Below, piece after piece: positions 27,648 to 37,425 of a stretch of DNA of 64,000 nucleotides. Where the stretch lies: the NCBI RefSeq assembly GCF_000473045.1, contig NZ_AXAY01000027.1, forward strand, positions 62,001 through 126,000. Direction: 5' to 3'. The DNA comes from Bradyrhizobium sp. WSM3983 (GTDB lineage: Bacteria; Pseudomonadota; Alphaproteobacteria; Rhizobiales; Xanthobacteraceae). The translations under genes were made by a program, and so were the position numbers. The notes beneath the pieces are model-generated. The model ran no database searches, was not told the DNA's origin, and saw only the letters and a program-made list of their open reading frames with translations. How positions within the stretch are numbered: the first letter of the stretch is position 1; every line of letters begins with the position of its first letter.

Positions 27648-28100
27648 TCACACTCCGGTCGATGCGAGATGGACCGCGTTCTCGATGCGCTGGTAGCAGC
27701 CGCAGCGGCAGATGTTGCCGGACATGGCCTCGCGAATCTGGTCGTGCGACGGCTTGGGATTATCCATCAGGAGCGCTGCGGCCTGCATGATCTGGCCGGC
27801 CTGGCAAAAGCCGCATTGAGGAACATTGACCTGGCGCCATGCCTTCTGGACGGGATGATCGCCGTCCGGATGCAGCCCCTCGATCGTGGTGACCTCGCGC
27901 CCCGCCACGTCGTTGATCGATGTGATGCAGGACCGCACCGCCTCCTTGTCGACGATGACGGTGCAGGCACCGCACAGGGCCTGGCCACAGCCGAACTTGG
28001 TGCCGGTCAGCCCGGCTTCGTCGCGGAGGAACCAGAGTAGCGGGAGATCCGGGTCGCCGTCCCAGCTCTTTTCCTGGCCGTTGATCTTCACCTTGATCAT
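27648..28100 (-). CDS. (2Fe-2S)-binding small subunit of the molybdenum hydroxylase (IorA type)
   Basis: A 150-residue iron-sulfur protein. The plant-type cluster is in GCGQALCGACTVIVD (residues 38-52). The second cluster uses CGFCQAGQIM and CRCGCYQRI. It carries electrons from the molybdenum site of the large subunit encoded directly downstream. GAGGGACG precedes ATG 28100. The frame stays open for another 82 codons upstream, without recognisable domain content. Confidence 0.92.
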   Translation of the reverse strand: MIKVKINGQEKSWDGDPDLPLLWFLRDEAGLTGTKFGCGQALCGACTVIVDKEAVRSCITSINDVAGREVTTIEGLHPDGDHPVQKAWRQVNVPQCGFCQAGQIMQAAALLMDNPKPSHDQIREAMSGNICRCGCYQRIENAVHLASTGV

Positions 28101-28452
28101 GATCGTCCCTCGCTCTTCATAAGCTTGCCGAAGTTGGAATAGCCGACGTCGGTCGGCTCCGTGGTCCGTGTGTCGTCGCAACCGCATCCCGGCCCGTTGT
28201 CCCGCGCGGGCAAATCCCGGCAGGAAGCTGGAATGCGAATCGCAATGTCCGGATGTGCTCGATACCTTCCGTTTTGTTCTTGATTGATTGAACTCGCGCG
28301 GCATCGTGACGACGCGACCGTAGCAGAGATCGCGCCGGACCGGCATTCACAGCCGGGTGTTCTCGACGTGAACAGATTGCATCCGGGGTTTGTCAAAAGC
28401 TGGGCGCGGCCACATGTCGCGCGTTGCGCAAATATAGAATCTGAGACGGGTG
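28101..28452. promoter_or_regulatory. upstream region of the molybdenum hydroxylase operon, no gene
   Basis: This 352-bp stretch lies upstream of the leftward iorAB-type pair and holds only short frames without family features. It must carry the promoter of that pair. I see no convincing operator repeat in it. Confidence 0.4.
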
Positions 28453-28492
28453 AAAAAAAGCTTCGTCCGCCAGAGGGACTGCGCGGACGAAG
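28453..28492 (-). terminator. intrinsic terminator on the minus strand
   Basis: CTTCGTCCGC and GCGGACGAAG form a 10-bp stem with a 12-base loop. On the minus strand the stem is followed by C and seven T (the A-run at 28453-28459). It lies about 220 bases beyond gfa and could end the xoxF-xoxG-adhI-gfa transcript. Confidence 0.7.
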
Positions 28493-28654
28493 CAGTATTC
28501 CTCAGTCGAGGGAGGGAGAATCGCAAGGCGCGCTGACTTCAAGCAGGAAGAGGACGGCACTGCGCAGTCATTCAGAGACCAGGACTGAGGGAGCGGAAAG
28601 CGCTCGCATACGCAAAGTGCACGGGCGGCGAACTCGCCGCGATCATTCGAGAGC

Positions 28655-28700
28655 TGTCCGTCGCCTCGTTGGCGACCAGCGAGGCGACGGACAAATTTTT
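28655..28700. terminator. strong hairpin just downstream of gfa
   Basis: TGTCCGTCGCCTCG and CGAGGCGACGGACA form a perfect 14-bp stem with an 11-base loop, 18 bases after the gfa stop. The T-run (AATTTTT at 28694-28700) is on the plus-strand side, so for the leftward operon the hairpin may act as an RNA 3'-end stabiliser, with the true intrinsic stop further on. Confidence 0.6.
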
Positions 28701-28710
28701 GGCGGCTTGC

Positions 28711-29274
28711 TCAGGCGGCCTTGGCCTTCGCCACGTGGGTCGCGATTGCGTCCATCAACGCCGGCGACAGGCAGTCATAGGGCTCGAGGCCGATCTCCTT
28801 CAGCCGCGACCGGATGCCGGCCATCTGCTCCGGCTTCACGCCCGATTCGATCACCGAGGAGACGAAGGCGGCGAATTGCGGCGCCTGCGAGCCTTGCTCC
28901 TGGAACAGCTCGGGATGGATGAAATCGAGCCCGTAGAACGGATGGTTCTTGTTCTCGATGCGGCCGTACATGTGGGTGCCGCAGGCCTTGCAGGCGTGTC
29001 GCTGGATCACCGCCGAAGCGTCGATTATCTGGAGCTTGTCGCCGTTCTCGAGCACGGTGACGTTCTGGCGCGGCACCACCGCGACCACGGAGAAGGTCGC
29101 GCCCTGCGGCTTCCAGCACTTGGTGCAGCCGCAGGCGTGGTTGTGCGCCACGTCGCCCTTGATGCCGACCTTGACCGGATGGTCCTTGCATTTGCAGACG
29201 AGCGTGCCGCCGGCAAAGTGGCCGCTGCCTTGCTTGATGCCGTTGTCGATCGAGGGGTGGAGTGCAACAGTCAT
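28711..29274 (-). CDS. gfa: S-(hydroxymethyl)glutathione synthase Gfa
   Basis: A 187-residue zinc protein that helps formaldehyde and glutathione combine. The zinc cysteines are in LVCKCKDHPV, HACGCTKCWKP and KACGTHMYGR. GGAGG precedes ATG 29274; the longer frame from 29343 is not supported. It lies 31 bases after adhI on the same strand, and is the last gene of the xoxF operon. Known members (Paracoccus Gfa) speed up the first step of glutathione-linked formaldehyde oxidation. Confidence 0.93.
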   Translation of the reverse strand: MTVALHPSIDNGIKQGSGHFAGGTLVCKCKDHPVKVGIKGDVAHNHACGCTKCWKPQGATFSVVAVVPRQNVTVLENGDKLQIIDASAVIQRHACKACGTHMYGRIENKNHPFYGLDFIHPELFQEQGSQAPQFAAFVSSVIESGVKPEQMAGIRSRLKEIGLEPYDCLSPALMDAIATHVAKAKAA

Positions 29275-29305
29275 GGGTCGATCCTCCTTGGGTGTGACGC
29301 TTGAG

Positions 29306-30415
<1,110 letters not shown>

Positions 30416-30476
30416 CGGTAACTCCTCAAATTCTCGCAGGATGCCAAGACTTAAGTCTCGGCCGGGCTGCAAACGT

Positions 30477-30998
30477 TCACTTCTTGCCCATGCACGAGTC
30501 TTCGTTCTTGGTATAGGCGTCGTTCTTGTCCTCATGCTTGCCGGGGCGGGCGCGGCCCCAGGCCTCGTTGGAGCGGGCGCGCAGATAGACGTAGAGATCG
30601 TCCATGTAGCAGGCGACGTTCGGGTTATCTCCGAAGGCCGGCATCACGTTCTCTGCGGCGGTGGAGATGTTCTTGCGGCCCGAGGCGACGACGCCGAGAA
30701 AATCGGCATAGCTCATCGTCTTGAGCGAATCCTTCAGTGCGGGCGCATAGGTCGAGCCCATGCCATCCGGGCCATGACACACATGGCAGTCCGAGTGATA
30801 GCGGCGGTATCCGGAATAGGTGTACCAGTCGACGGTGTCGCCGTTGATCTTGTAGGTCGGGTTGCCCTCCTTATCGAGCCATTCGCCAGTTTCGGTCTGC
30901 TTGACGGCGGCCGGGTCGCCCGAGCCGTCGTCCGCGACAGCAATTCCTCCGGACGCAACGAAGATCATCGCAGCAATGACAGAGCAGATTTTACGCAA
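30477..30998 (-). CDS. xoxG: cytochrome c, methanol-metabolism type (XoxG-like)
   Basis: A 173-residue periplasmic cytochrome. The signal peptide ends at IAVADD. Heme attaches at CHVCH (in YHSDCHVCHGPDGMGS), and the likely axial methionine is in ENVMPAFGDN. Two further cysteines (VACYMDD and DSCMGKK) give the four-cysteine pattern of methanol-metabolism-related cytochromes. The start is TTG at 30998 with GAGGAAC ahead. It lies 81 bases after xoxF and is the expected electron acceptor of XoxF. Confidence 0.9.
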   Translation of the reverse strand: MRKICSVIAAMIFVASGGIAVADDGSGDPAAVKQTETGEWLDKEGNPTYKINGDTVDWYTYSGYRRYHSDCHVCHGPDGMGSTYAPALKDSLKTMSYADFLGVVASGRKNISTAAENVMPAFGDNPNVACYMDDLYVYLRARSNEAWGRARPGKHEDKNDAYTKNEDSCMGKK

Positions 30999-31079
30999 AA
31001 GGTGTTCCTCGAAGGCATCAGGTGGAGACGAGCCGGCGCGTGGAGTTGATCCACGCGCCGGAGCGATACGGAGTCGAGG

Positions 31080-32888
31080 CTAGTTCGTCGCGGGCAGCGA
31101 GAACACGGTCAGCGTGCCGCCGAGTGCCGTGTAGTTGCTGAGCGCGGCGTAGCCGCCGACTGCACCGAGACCTGCGGTCGGATCGGTCAGGCCTGCTGCC
31201 AGACCGATGCCGGCCCAGCCGCCCACGCCGGAGAGCACTGCGACATACTGCTTGCCGCCGTTCTCGTAGGTGGTGACGTTGCCGATGATGCCGGAGGGAG
31301 TCTTGAACTTGTAGAGTTCCTTGCCGGTCTTGGCGTCGACTGCCTTCAGGTAGCCTTCGAGCGTGCCGTAGAACACCACGTTGCCGGCGGTTGCGAGCGC
31401 ACCCGACCAGACCGAGAACTGCTCCTTGTTCGACCAGACGATCTTGCCGGTCTTGCCGTCCCAGGCGATGAAGTTACCCATGTTGGTCTCGCCCGGCGGC
31501 GGATACATCGACAGCGTCGCGCCCACATAGGGTTGGCCCGCGGTGTAGCTCACCTTGAACGGTTCGTAGTCCATGCAGACGTGGTTGGTCGGGACGTAGA
31601 ACAGCTGCGTGTCGGGCGAGTAGGCCGCCGGCTGCTCGTCCTTGGTACCGAGCGCTGCCGGGCAGATGCCCTTCACGTTGTGATCTTCGCCGGCCTTGTC
31701 GGTCGAAGCTGCGTCGAGCACCTTCGGACGACCATAGGTGGCGGAGTTCTTGTCCATGTCGACGCCGGAGGTCCAGTTCACCTTCGGATCGTACTTTTCG
31801 GCGACCAGCAGTTCGCCGTTGGTGCGGTCGAGCGTGTAGCCGAGACCGTTACGATCGAAATGCGTCAGCAGCTTGCGCGGCTGACCGTTGATCGACTGAT
31901 CCGAGAGGATCATCTCGTTGACGCCGTCATAGTCCCATTCGTCATGGGGCGTCATCTGGTAGACCCATTTGGCGACGCCGGTGTCCGGGTTACGTGCCCA
32001 GATCGTCATCGACCATTTGTTGTCACCGGGACGCTGCTTCGGATTCCAGGTCGAGGGGTTGCCCGATCCGTAGTAGATCAGGTTCAGCTCGGGATCGTAG
32101 GAGGTCCAGCCCCAGGTGGCGCCGCCGCCGATCTTCCACTGATCGCCTTGCCAGGTCTTGAGGCTCGAATCCTTGCCGATCGGCTTGCCGAGTGCAGTGG
32201 TCTTGTCGTCGACCAGAAGCTCGTTATCCGGGCCTTCCGAATAGCCGCGCCAGGCCAGTTTGCCGGTCTTGATGTCGTAGGCGCTCATGTGAGCTTGAAC
32301 GCCGAACTCGCCGCCGGAGATGCCGATCAGCACCTTGTCCTTGATGACCATCGGTGCCGAGGTGCCGGTCTCGCCCTTGCTCGGATCGCCATTCTTGGCG
32401 GTCCATGCGACCTGACCGGTCTTGGCGTCGAGCGCGACGAGGGTCGTGTCGGCCTGATGCAGGAAGATCTTGCCGTCACCGAAGGCGAGGCCGCGGTTAA
32501 CCGTATCGCAGCACATCACCGGGATGACGTTCGGATCCTGCTTCGGCTCGTACTTCCAGACGATCTTGTTCTCCTGCGAAAGGTCAATGGCGTAGACCTT
32601 GTTCGGGAACGGCGTATGGACGTACATCATATTGCCGATGATCAGCGGGCCGCCTTCGTGGCCGCGCAGCACGCCGGTCGAGAATGTCCAGGCGACCTGG
32701 AGCTTGCCGACATTTTGGGCGTTGATCTGGTTCAGCTTGGAATAGCGGGTATTGGCATAGTCACCTGTCGGCATGACCCAGTCTTTTGGGTTCTGCGACA
32801 TCTTGAGGACCTCGTCATTGGCCGAGGCGCTCCCGACGGCGAGAGCGGCCGCGGAGCCAAGAAAGGTTGCCAGTAGCACCTTGCGCAT
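31080..32888 (-). CDS. xoxF: lanthanide-dependent methanol dehydrogenase XoxF
   Basis: A 602-residue periplasmic PQQ enzyme oxidising methanol (and possibly formaldehyde). The signal peptide ends at ASAND. The vicinal disulfide CC is at 126-127. Metal and catalytic residues are Glu194, Asn277, Asp319 and Asp321 in EWDYDGVNE. Asp321 is the extra acid that binds a rare-earth ion; calcium enzymes (MxaF) have Ala there. ATG 32888 is eight bases behind GGAGG; the ATG six bases earlier is too close to it. It heads the operon xoxF-xoxG-adhI-gfa. Known from Bradyrhizobium as a lanthanide-induced enzyme. Confidence 0.96.
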   Translation of the reverse strand: MRKVLLATFLGSAAALAVGSASANDEVLKMSQNPKDWVMPTGDYANTRYSKLNQINAQNVGKLQVAWTFSTGVLRGHEGGPLIIGNMMYVHTPFPNKVYAIDLSQENKIVWKYEPKQDPNVIPVMCCDTVNRGLAFGDGKIFLHQADTTLVALDAKTGQVAWTAKNGDPSKGETGTSAPMVIKDKVLIGISGGEFGVQAHMSAYDIKTGKLAWRGYSEGPDNELLVDDKTTALGKPIGKDSSLKTWQGDQWKIGGGATWGWTSYDPELNLIYYGSGNPSTWNPKQRPGDNKWSMTIWARNPDTGVAKWVYQMTPHDEWDYDGVNEMILSDQSINGQPRKLLTHFDRNGLGYTLDRTNGELLVAEKYDPKVNWTSGVDMDKNSATYGRPKVLDAASTDKAGEDHNVKGICPAALGTKDEQPAAYSPDTQLFYVPTNHVCMDYEPFKVSYTAGQPYVGATLSMYPPPGETNMGNFIAWDGKTGKIVWSNKEQFSVWSGALATAGNVVFYGTLEGYLKAVDAKTGKELYKFKTPSGIIGNVTTYENGGKQYVAVLSGVGGWAGIGLAAGLTDPTAGLGAVGGYAALSNYTALGGTLTVFSLPATN

Positions 32889-33401
32889 AGTCATTCCTCC
32901 GTTGGTCTCGTTTATTGTTTCCGAAGCATTGCTCAATCACCGGGCTTCTCGTCCGGCGTCTGCTCGTGCAGGGCGGTCACTTGGGGGACCAGAAACGATG
33001 CTGTGCTGTTTCCTCCTCCGATGAGAGCTACGGGTCCACGCGCAGGAGCGGCCCGTTCTTTTTGTTCCTGCCGCAATTTCTAACGACTTCGCCAACAGGA
33101 AACTTGCCCAAGAGTGAACCCGCTTTGCTCGACAGCGCACGGAGGCAAAGTTTTTGATATTGCGGTAGCGAATTCAGCGGCTTCCGTGCGGCGCGGGGCC
33201 ACGCTCAGCGCTCAGGTTCCCCTTGACGGCGCTGCTACTAAGGCGGAGGATTAAGTTACAAGGGTAGCAAAGGAACGATGGCGCTCGTTTCAAAAGACCG
33301 CCCAAATTTGAGGTAAACGTCACGCAATCTTGGCTGAGGGCTGCAGCAGGCGCTGGCCGCGATTCGCGTCGAATCTCCGGGTATCACCAGTGGCTGGATT
33401 A
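32889..33401. promoter_or_regulatory. divergent region between xoxF and the AraC-type regulator
   Basis: These 513 bases hold no credible gene. They must carry the xoxF promoter (leftward) and the regulator promoter (rightward). The XoxF ribosome site is at 32896-32900. I see no long palindrome. The length is generous for an activator-controlled promoter. Confidence 0.55.
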
Positions 33402-34370
33402 ATGTCCGACACAATTCATACGCTCTCGACGACCGGACTGACGCCGAAGCGGCAGATCCAGAGCTGGATCGACGGGCTGACGAGTCTGTGCGGACACTTC
33501 GATGTCGATCCGCTGGAGGCGTCATCGCTCGAAGGGCGCATCGACTACACCAGCGTCTCGCGCCTGAAGCTCTGCCAGATCGAGGTGAGCCAGCATCGCA
33601 TCTCGCACACGCTGGCGCGCGCGAAGGCCAATGAGCACCCGTACATAAAGATTCACTTCCAGACCTACGGCGTGTCCTATTTCGAGCAGGAAGGTCGCCA
33701 CATCGAGCTGAACCCCGGCGACATCATCGCTTATGACGTCTCCTGCCCGCATCTGATCGTCAGCCCTGCCTTCACGCGCCACGACGTGGTGATCGTGCCG
33801 AAGGCGCTGCTGCGCGATCGCGGCTTCCCGTCGCAACGCATGCCGGCCTGCAAGCTGTCGGCGAAGACGGGGACGGGGCGGATCGCCCATGATTTCGTCC
33901 ATGCCACGTTCGACGAGGCGGCGAAGCTGTCGGCCAACAGCGCGGTCGGCGTTGCCGATTCGCTGATCGACCTGCTGCTGCTGCCGCTGCGCGAAGCCGA
34001 CACGATGTTCGATCGAGTCGGGCCCGAGGCGATGTATGTGCGTGCCCAATTTTTCATCCGCGAGCACCTGCGCGATCCTGATCTGTGCATCGACCAGATC
34101 TCCGCCGAGCTTGGCTGCTCCAAGCGCTATCTGCACATGCTGTTTTCCGAGCGCGGCACCACGGTCAGCGATTACATCTGGCAGGCGCGCCTGCAGAACT
34201 GCCGCCAGGAGCTCGAGGCTCACGGCGGCAAGACCATCACCGACGTCGCGTTCTCCTGGGGCTTTTCCAGCTCATCGCATTTCAGCCGCGTGTTCCGGAA
34301 ATACTTTGGTGTGGTGCCGTCCTCGATCCATAAAGGGCAGCAGGGCGCCGTTGCCGTGGACGAGAATTAA
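33402..34370 (+). CDS. AraC-family transcriptional regulator
   Basis: A 322-residue regulator. Residues 30-190 form an AraC-binding-like sensor (YIKIHFQTYGVSYFEQEGRH, then ELNPGDIIAYDVSCPH). The C-terminal 100 residues carry the two helix-turn-helix units (LCIDQISAELGCSKRYLHMLF and TITDVAFSWGFSSSSHFSRVF). The sensor type is like FeaR. It is transcribed away from xoxF, so it is a natural candidate to control the methanol operon, but that is only position. ATG 33402 was chosen because the fold begins soon after; the ribosome site is weak. Confidence 0.88.
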   Translation: MSDTIHTLSTTGLTPKRQIQSWIDGLTSLCGHFDVDPLEASSLEGRIDYTSVSRLKLCQIEVSQHRISHTLARAKANEHPYIKIHFQTYGVSYFEQEGRHIELNPGDIIAYDVSCPHLIVSPAFTRHDVVIVPKALLRDRGFPSQRMPACKLSAKTGTGRIAHDFVHATFDEAAKLSANSAVGVADSLIDLLLLPLREADTMFDRVGPEAMYVRAQFFIREHLRDPDLCIDQISAELGCSKRYLHMLFSERGTTVSDYIWQARLQNCRQELEAHGGKTITDVAFSWGFSSSSHFSRVFRKYFGVVPSSIHKGQQGAVAVDEN

Positions 34371-34425
34371 GCGCGCGTCAGACTGCGGCTGATCGTGGAC
34401 TTCGGTTCCCGGATCCGTGATCGTC

Positions 34426-34851
34426 TCACGTCGATGTGGCAACGTAGGGAATGCTGGCTACGAGAGCGGCGATCAGCGCAGCGTTACACAGCATCCCACT
34501 CCAATGCAGGCGACGTAGCTGGCGCACGGCGTCCGCATTACCCGCATCTCTGGCACTGAGCTGGTCGTCCATCTGGCGCATGAACCACGGGCGTCCCCAG
34601 ATTGCGAGGGCTGCAATCAGGGCGATACCCGCCGCGAACAGCGGTCGTCCTGCGAAGATGAAAGCCGCCGTCCCGATGATCCCGGCCACGCTGATCATCC
34701 TGAACTGGATGTTGAACATCCCGCGCAACAGCTGCGTGACCGGCGGGATGTCGAGCTTCACCAGCAGGAAGGCGGGCGACGCCAGCAGGAAATAGCCCGT
34801 CGGAAAAAGCAGGATGACCAAGGCGGCCACGGCGACAGCATCGGGTCTCAT
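34426..34851 (-). CDS. small integral membrane protein, unknown function
   Basis: A 141-residue protein with four hydrophobic helices (about 5-32, 48-68, 70-86 and 118-138) and the conserved-looking loop FMRQMDDQLSARDAGNADAV between helices three and four. No enzyme motif. It is 55 bases from the convergent AraC gene. I do not recognise the family with confidence. Confidence 0.7.
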   Translation of the reverse strand: MRPDAVAVAALVILLFPTGYFLLASPAFLLVKLDIPPVTQLLRGMFNIQFRMISVAGIIGTAAFIFAGRPLFAAGIALIAALAIWGRPWFMRQMDDQLSARDAGNADAVRQLRRLHWSGMLCNAALIAALVASIPYVATST

Positions 34852-34957
34852 GCGAGCGGCCTTTCTCGTACCGGACGGTAAGGGGCTTCCGGTTGTAGCG
34901 CCTGATCATAACTCGCAAACGCGTCCCCGACACTAGGCTTTGGTTGAATGCCGGGCT

Positions 34958-36016
34958 CTAACCCGATGACGGGGCTTTCCGCACCATGCGCTGCCAAACG
35001 ATGTCGGTCAGGGCCACCGCGATGAGGCCGAACGCGCCACCAATGATTACATTGGCGACGCGCTCCTCCGCGATGCCGCTTGCGCCGCCGGCAAAGGATG
35101 CGGCGAGCGCAATGAAGAAGCAGCGCAGGCCGAAGCCGACGACATAGCGAGAGAACGAGATCAGCGTCAGCGTGGCCGCGAGAACCGCAAGTGCATAACC
35201 GACGCGATTTTGCGGAAGCGCGAGGCCAGCGAGGAAGCCCAGGGGCACACCGACGAAGGCGCCGATGGCACGTAGCTTCAGCTTGTCGGTGGAGGCGGAG
35301 AGATCGCCGACGACGACGCTCGCGGCCGACCACATGACCCATTGCCCCTGCGCAAGATCCAGGATCTCGACCAGCGCCGCCGCGGCGAACACCGCTATGG
35401 CGGTGGCCGCCGCGGGCAGCAGCCACTCGGCCGCCGCCGGCCCGAATGAGGTCGTGGCATTGCCACGCCGCCGCTGGTCGTAAATCTGGATGCCGCAAAC
35501 CAGCGCCAGTGCAATCGGCGACGAGACGATGATGATGCCGGCGTGACGCAGCGCTTCCGAGGCGCTCACGCCCTCGCGCACCTCGCAGGCGAGATAGACG
35601 GCCGGAATGAACACCCAATTGCCGAGCGTGCGAAGATGTTCGCCATAGCGTGTCGCCGCCACCGCAAGGAAGCCGGCGAGCGCCGTCAGCACCACGAACA
35701 GCGGTTTGACGGGAGCCGCAAGGAAGAGCGCGGCAAACGCCACGAGGATTGCAAAATAGTGCCACGCGATCACTTTGGGCGGACAGTGCAGCCTGAGCGC
35801 GGGAATGAGCAGTGACACGGCGATCAGTCCCAAGTTCAAGAGCGCCGTCTCGCGCGAGATGAAATAGGCGGCCACGAACGGGCCGACGACGATCAGCGCG
35901 CGCAGCAGCTCGCCGGTGTTGATTTCGCGGGAAAAGAGATCGCGCAGGCCGGTGGAGGGCGGGATAGTCGGGGCGTTCACGGGGCACCGCAGGGGCGGAT
36001 GAAACGCCGCGATCAT
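34958..36016 (-). CDS. FUSC-family membrane protein
   Basis: A 352-residue membrane protein with two blocks of about five helices each. The second block has SAASVVVGDLSASTDKLKLRAIG and FVGVPLGFLAGLALP, the region shared with fusaric acid resistance and aromatic acid efflux proteins (FUSC, AaeB). Such proteins export aromatic acids. No membrane-fusion or outer-membrane partner lies nearby, so the role here is open. A GTG start at 35980 is an alternative to 36016. Confidence 0.78.
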   Translation of the reverse strand: MIAAFHPPLRCPVNAPTIPPSTGLRDLFSREINTGELLRALIVVGPFVAAYFISRETALLNLGLIAVSLLIPALRLHCPPKVIAWHYFAILVAFAALFLAAPVKPLFVVLTALAGFLAVAATRYGEHLRTLGNWVFIPAVYLACEVREGVSASEALRHAGIIIVSSPIALALVCGIQIYDQRRRGNATTSFGPAAAEWLLPAAATAIAVFAAAALVEILDLAQGQWVMWSAASVVVGDLSASTDKLKLRAIGAFVGVPLGFLAGLALPQNRVGYALAVLAATLTLISFSRYVVGFGLRCFFIALAASFAGGASGIAEERVANVIIGGAFGLIAVALTDIVWQRMVRKAPSSG

Positions 36017-36136
36017 ATGGCTCCGGATGCCGCTAGGCCAGCGAATGGATTTTGGCGGGCGTTCTCTACGTTCTCGCTGTCATCGCCCGGCTTCGCGGGG
36101 CATGACAGTGGCTATGAGGCGGTACGTGAGACCACC

Positions 36137-37063
36137 TCACCGCTGAATGATCTTAGTCCAGACGTCCCCGAGAATCGCGGGCTCGCGCGGTGGCAGATAG
36201 GTCAGGCCGGCTTGCTTGCCGAATTCGGCGATCTTGCCCTCGGCCGCAAGATCCGTGAGTGCCTTGTTGACAGCCTCGATCAAGGCTGGATCGCTGCCAA
36301 GCCCGACATAGGCGCGATTGGCCCCGATTGGATAATAATAGCCGGAGGCTGATATGGCGGTGTCGGGATGCGCGGTGCGGTGGGCGTCGAAGCGCGCGAG
36401 ATCGATCAGGGTCGCATCATAGTCGCCGCGATCGAGCGCGCCCAGGATGTCGTCGCGGGCGGGGACGAGATGGGTGATGTCGTCGATCAGCCGTCCCCTG
36501 TCGAAGGTCATCAGGATGGCGTCGCCCAGGGAGCCGCTTTCGATCGCGAGGCGTAGGCCGGCGAGGTCGCCGATATCGCTGATCTTGCGCTCGCGCGCCT
36601 TCGGCCCCAGCACCACCGTCATCGGCGAATAGACGTAAGGCCGGCTCGGCGTCAGCACGCCGAGCTCAACGCGACGGCGCCGGTCGTCGCGCGTGGCACC
36701 CGCAAAATCCGGCAAGCGCGCCGTCTTCAAGCCAGGCTTGACGAGAGAGTCTGTCGTCAGCGCGTAACCGCCGACCAGCGCGCAGCGGCCGTCGGACAGC
36801 AGCGCGTTGGCCTCGAGCTGCGGGCTCGAATCTTCATCCAGCTTGCTCTCGAACCATTGGATCCTGAGCGGGCGTCCCATTCGGTCCGCGATCGCCTGTG
36901 CCAGCAGAACGTCGAAGCCTGCGTCCGCCTGGCCCTTGTGATGCGCCGAGAGAGGCGGCCGGTCCTCGTCGAGACAGATGCTCAGGGGATCTGCCGCCCA
37001 CGCCACCGTTGCCGGAGTCGCAAGCATTGCGGCGAGACCGAGTGCTGCCAGCCGGCCTCTCAT
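36137..37063 (-). CDS. quinoprotein-associated periplasmic binding protein (MxaJ/XoxJ type)
   Basis: A 308-residue protein of the family 3 solute-binding fold. The signal peptide ends at VAWAAD; the mature start is PLSICLDEDRPPLSAHHKGQ. Near the middle LRLAIESGSLGDAILMT and YDATLIDLARFDAHR are typical of the fold. It overlaps the cytochrome stop (ATGA at 37060-37063) and closes the operon exaF-cytochrome-J. In methanol dehydrogenase systems J proteins help activate the quinoprotein rather than transport, and this one probably does so for ExaF. Confidence 0.85.
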   Translation of the reverse strand: MRGRLAALGLAAMLATPATVAWAADPLSICLDEDRPPLSAHHKGQADAGFDVLLAQAIADRMGRPLRIQWFESKLDEDSSPQLEANALLSDGRCALVGGYALTTDSLVKPGLKTARLPDFAGATRDDRRRRVELGVLTPSRPYVYSPMTVVLGPKARERKISDIGDLAGLRLAIESGSLGDAILMTFDRGRLIDDITHLVPARDDILGALDRGDYDATLIDLARFDAHRTAHPDTAISASGYYYPIGANRAYVGLGSDPALIEAVNKALTDLAAEGKIAEFGKQAGLTYLPPREPAILGDVWTKIIQR

Positions 37064-37413
37064 GGCTTCCTCCGGCTCGAGATGAAGGCCCAGAGATTTC
37101 CGATCTCGTCGTCGTTCAAAATGTCGCCCCAGGGCGGCATCTTGTTGTTCTTGCCGTTCTTCACGGTCGTGACGAAGCGCGTCCTGTCGTCGGGAAAGGC
37201 GCGCAGGTCCGGCGTGATGGTGCCGGAGTTCATCATGTTGGGGCCGTGGCAGTGCGAGCATTTTTCGGCATAGGTCGACTTGCCGTGGTCGATCTGCGCC
37301 TGCAGCGGATTGCCGTTTGAATCATCCGCGGCACGAACGGTCGTCGCAAGCGCGACCGTCAGCACCGCGACGGCGGCGAGGATCGCCACCGTCTTGTGAG
37401 ATATGTCTCTCAA
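37060..37413 (-). CDS. cytochrome c, electron acceptor of the ExaF-like enzyme
   Basis: A small 117-residue class I cytochrome. The signal peptide ends at TVRAAD. Heme binds at CSHCH (in YAEKCSHCHGPNMMNSG), and the axial methionine is in NNKMPPWGD. It begins 12 bases after the stop of the exaF-like gene and overlaps the J-type gene after it, so the three form one operon. By position it should take electrons from the quinoprotein. Confidence 0.9.
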   Translation of the reverse strand: MRDISHKTVAILAAVAVLTVALATTVRAADDSNGNPLQAQIDHGKSTYAEKCSHCHGPNMMNSGTITPDLRAFPDDRTRFVTTVKNGKNNKMPPWGDILNDDEIGNLWAFISSRRKP

Positions 37414-37425
37414 CGTCTCTTGCCG

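Noticed and set aside
25346..27790. An 814-codon open frame on the plus strand over the molybdenum hydroxylase
   Set aside because: It is antisense to a gene with clear cofactor motifs and a Tat signal; its product is rich in Asp, Arg and His with no recognisable domain.
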